5,854 nt of DNA. It comes from Planctomycetales bacterium. GTDB taxonomy: Bacteria > Planctomycetota > Phycisphaerae > SM23-33. Numbering within the stretch: position 1 is the first letter of the stretch; the number at the start of each line of letters is the position of its first letter. The DNA lies in contig JAUVIQ010000186.1 of the NCBI GenBank assembly GCA_030592655.1, positions 1 through 5,854 of the forward strand, in the 5' to 3' direction. Made by a program: the position numbers and the translations under genes. Of this stretch, positions 5,847 through 5,854 are shown piece after piece. The notes under the pieces are model-generated. The model had not been told where the DNA came from. It saw only the letters and a program-made list of their open reading frames with translations, and made no database searches.

Positions 5847-5854
5847 GTGAAAAG

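Overview
The window is about 5.9 kb of compact bacterial chromosome with mid-50s % GC (judged by eye). It holds five recognisable protein genes: a CTP synthase cut by the left edge (pyrG), one conserved protein of unknown function (DUF1846/UPF0371 family), both subunits of imidazole glycerol phosphate synthase (hisF, hisH), and GMP synthase (guaA). There are no tRNAs, rRNAs, transposases, phage genes or CRISPR arrays. The protein sequences and the short intergenic repeats recall Planctomycetota (Phycisphaerae-like) or a similar environmental lineage. That placement is from memory and is low to moderate confidence.

Layout, left to right. Positions 1-983 (minus) carry the N-terminal 327 residues of PyrG. 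Positions 984-1261 form a divergent intergenic region with a candidate promoter on each strand. It also holds a nested inverted repeat in the pyrG leader and a perfect 15-bp palindrome sitting in the -35/-10 spacer of the rightward promoter. Positions 1262-2779 (plus) encode the DUF1846 protein. After a 24-bp convergent gap come three minus-strand genes, transcribed guaA (5768-4230), hisH (4191-3565), hisF (3559-2804). A heptamer tandem repeat fills nearly all of the guaA-hisH gap, and hisH-hisF are 5 bp apart. The right end (5769-5854) is the guaA upstream region, with a repeat-like segment containing a small hairpin.

How the genes work together. HisH makes ammonia from glutamine and HisF uses it to form IGP and AICAR. 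AICAR feeds purine synthesis, and GuaA makes GMP from XMP with another glutamine. PyrG makes CTP from UTP, also with glutamine. Three of the five genes are therefore class I (Cys-His-Glu) glutamine amidotransferases, and the fourth, HisF, uses the ammonia from one of them. All visible catalytic residues are intact. The role of the DUF1846 protein is unknown.

I see no strong evidence for a wholly new system. The parts most worth a second look are the control elements between pyrG and the DUF1846 gene, the heptamer repeat placed over the hisH ribosome-binding region, and the DUF1846 protein itself.
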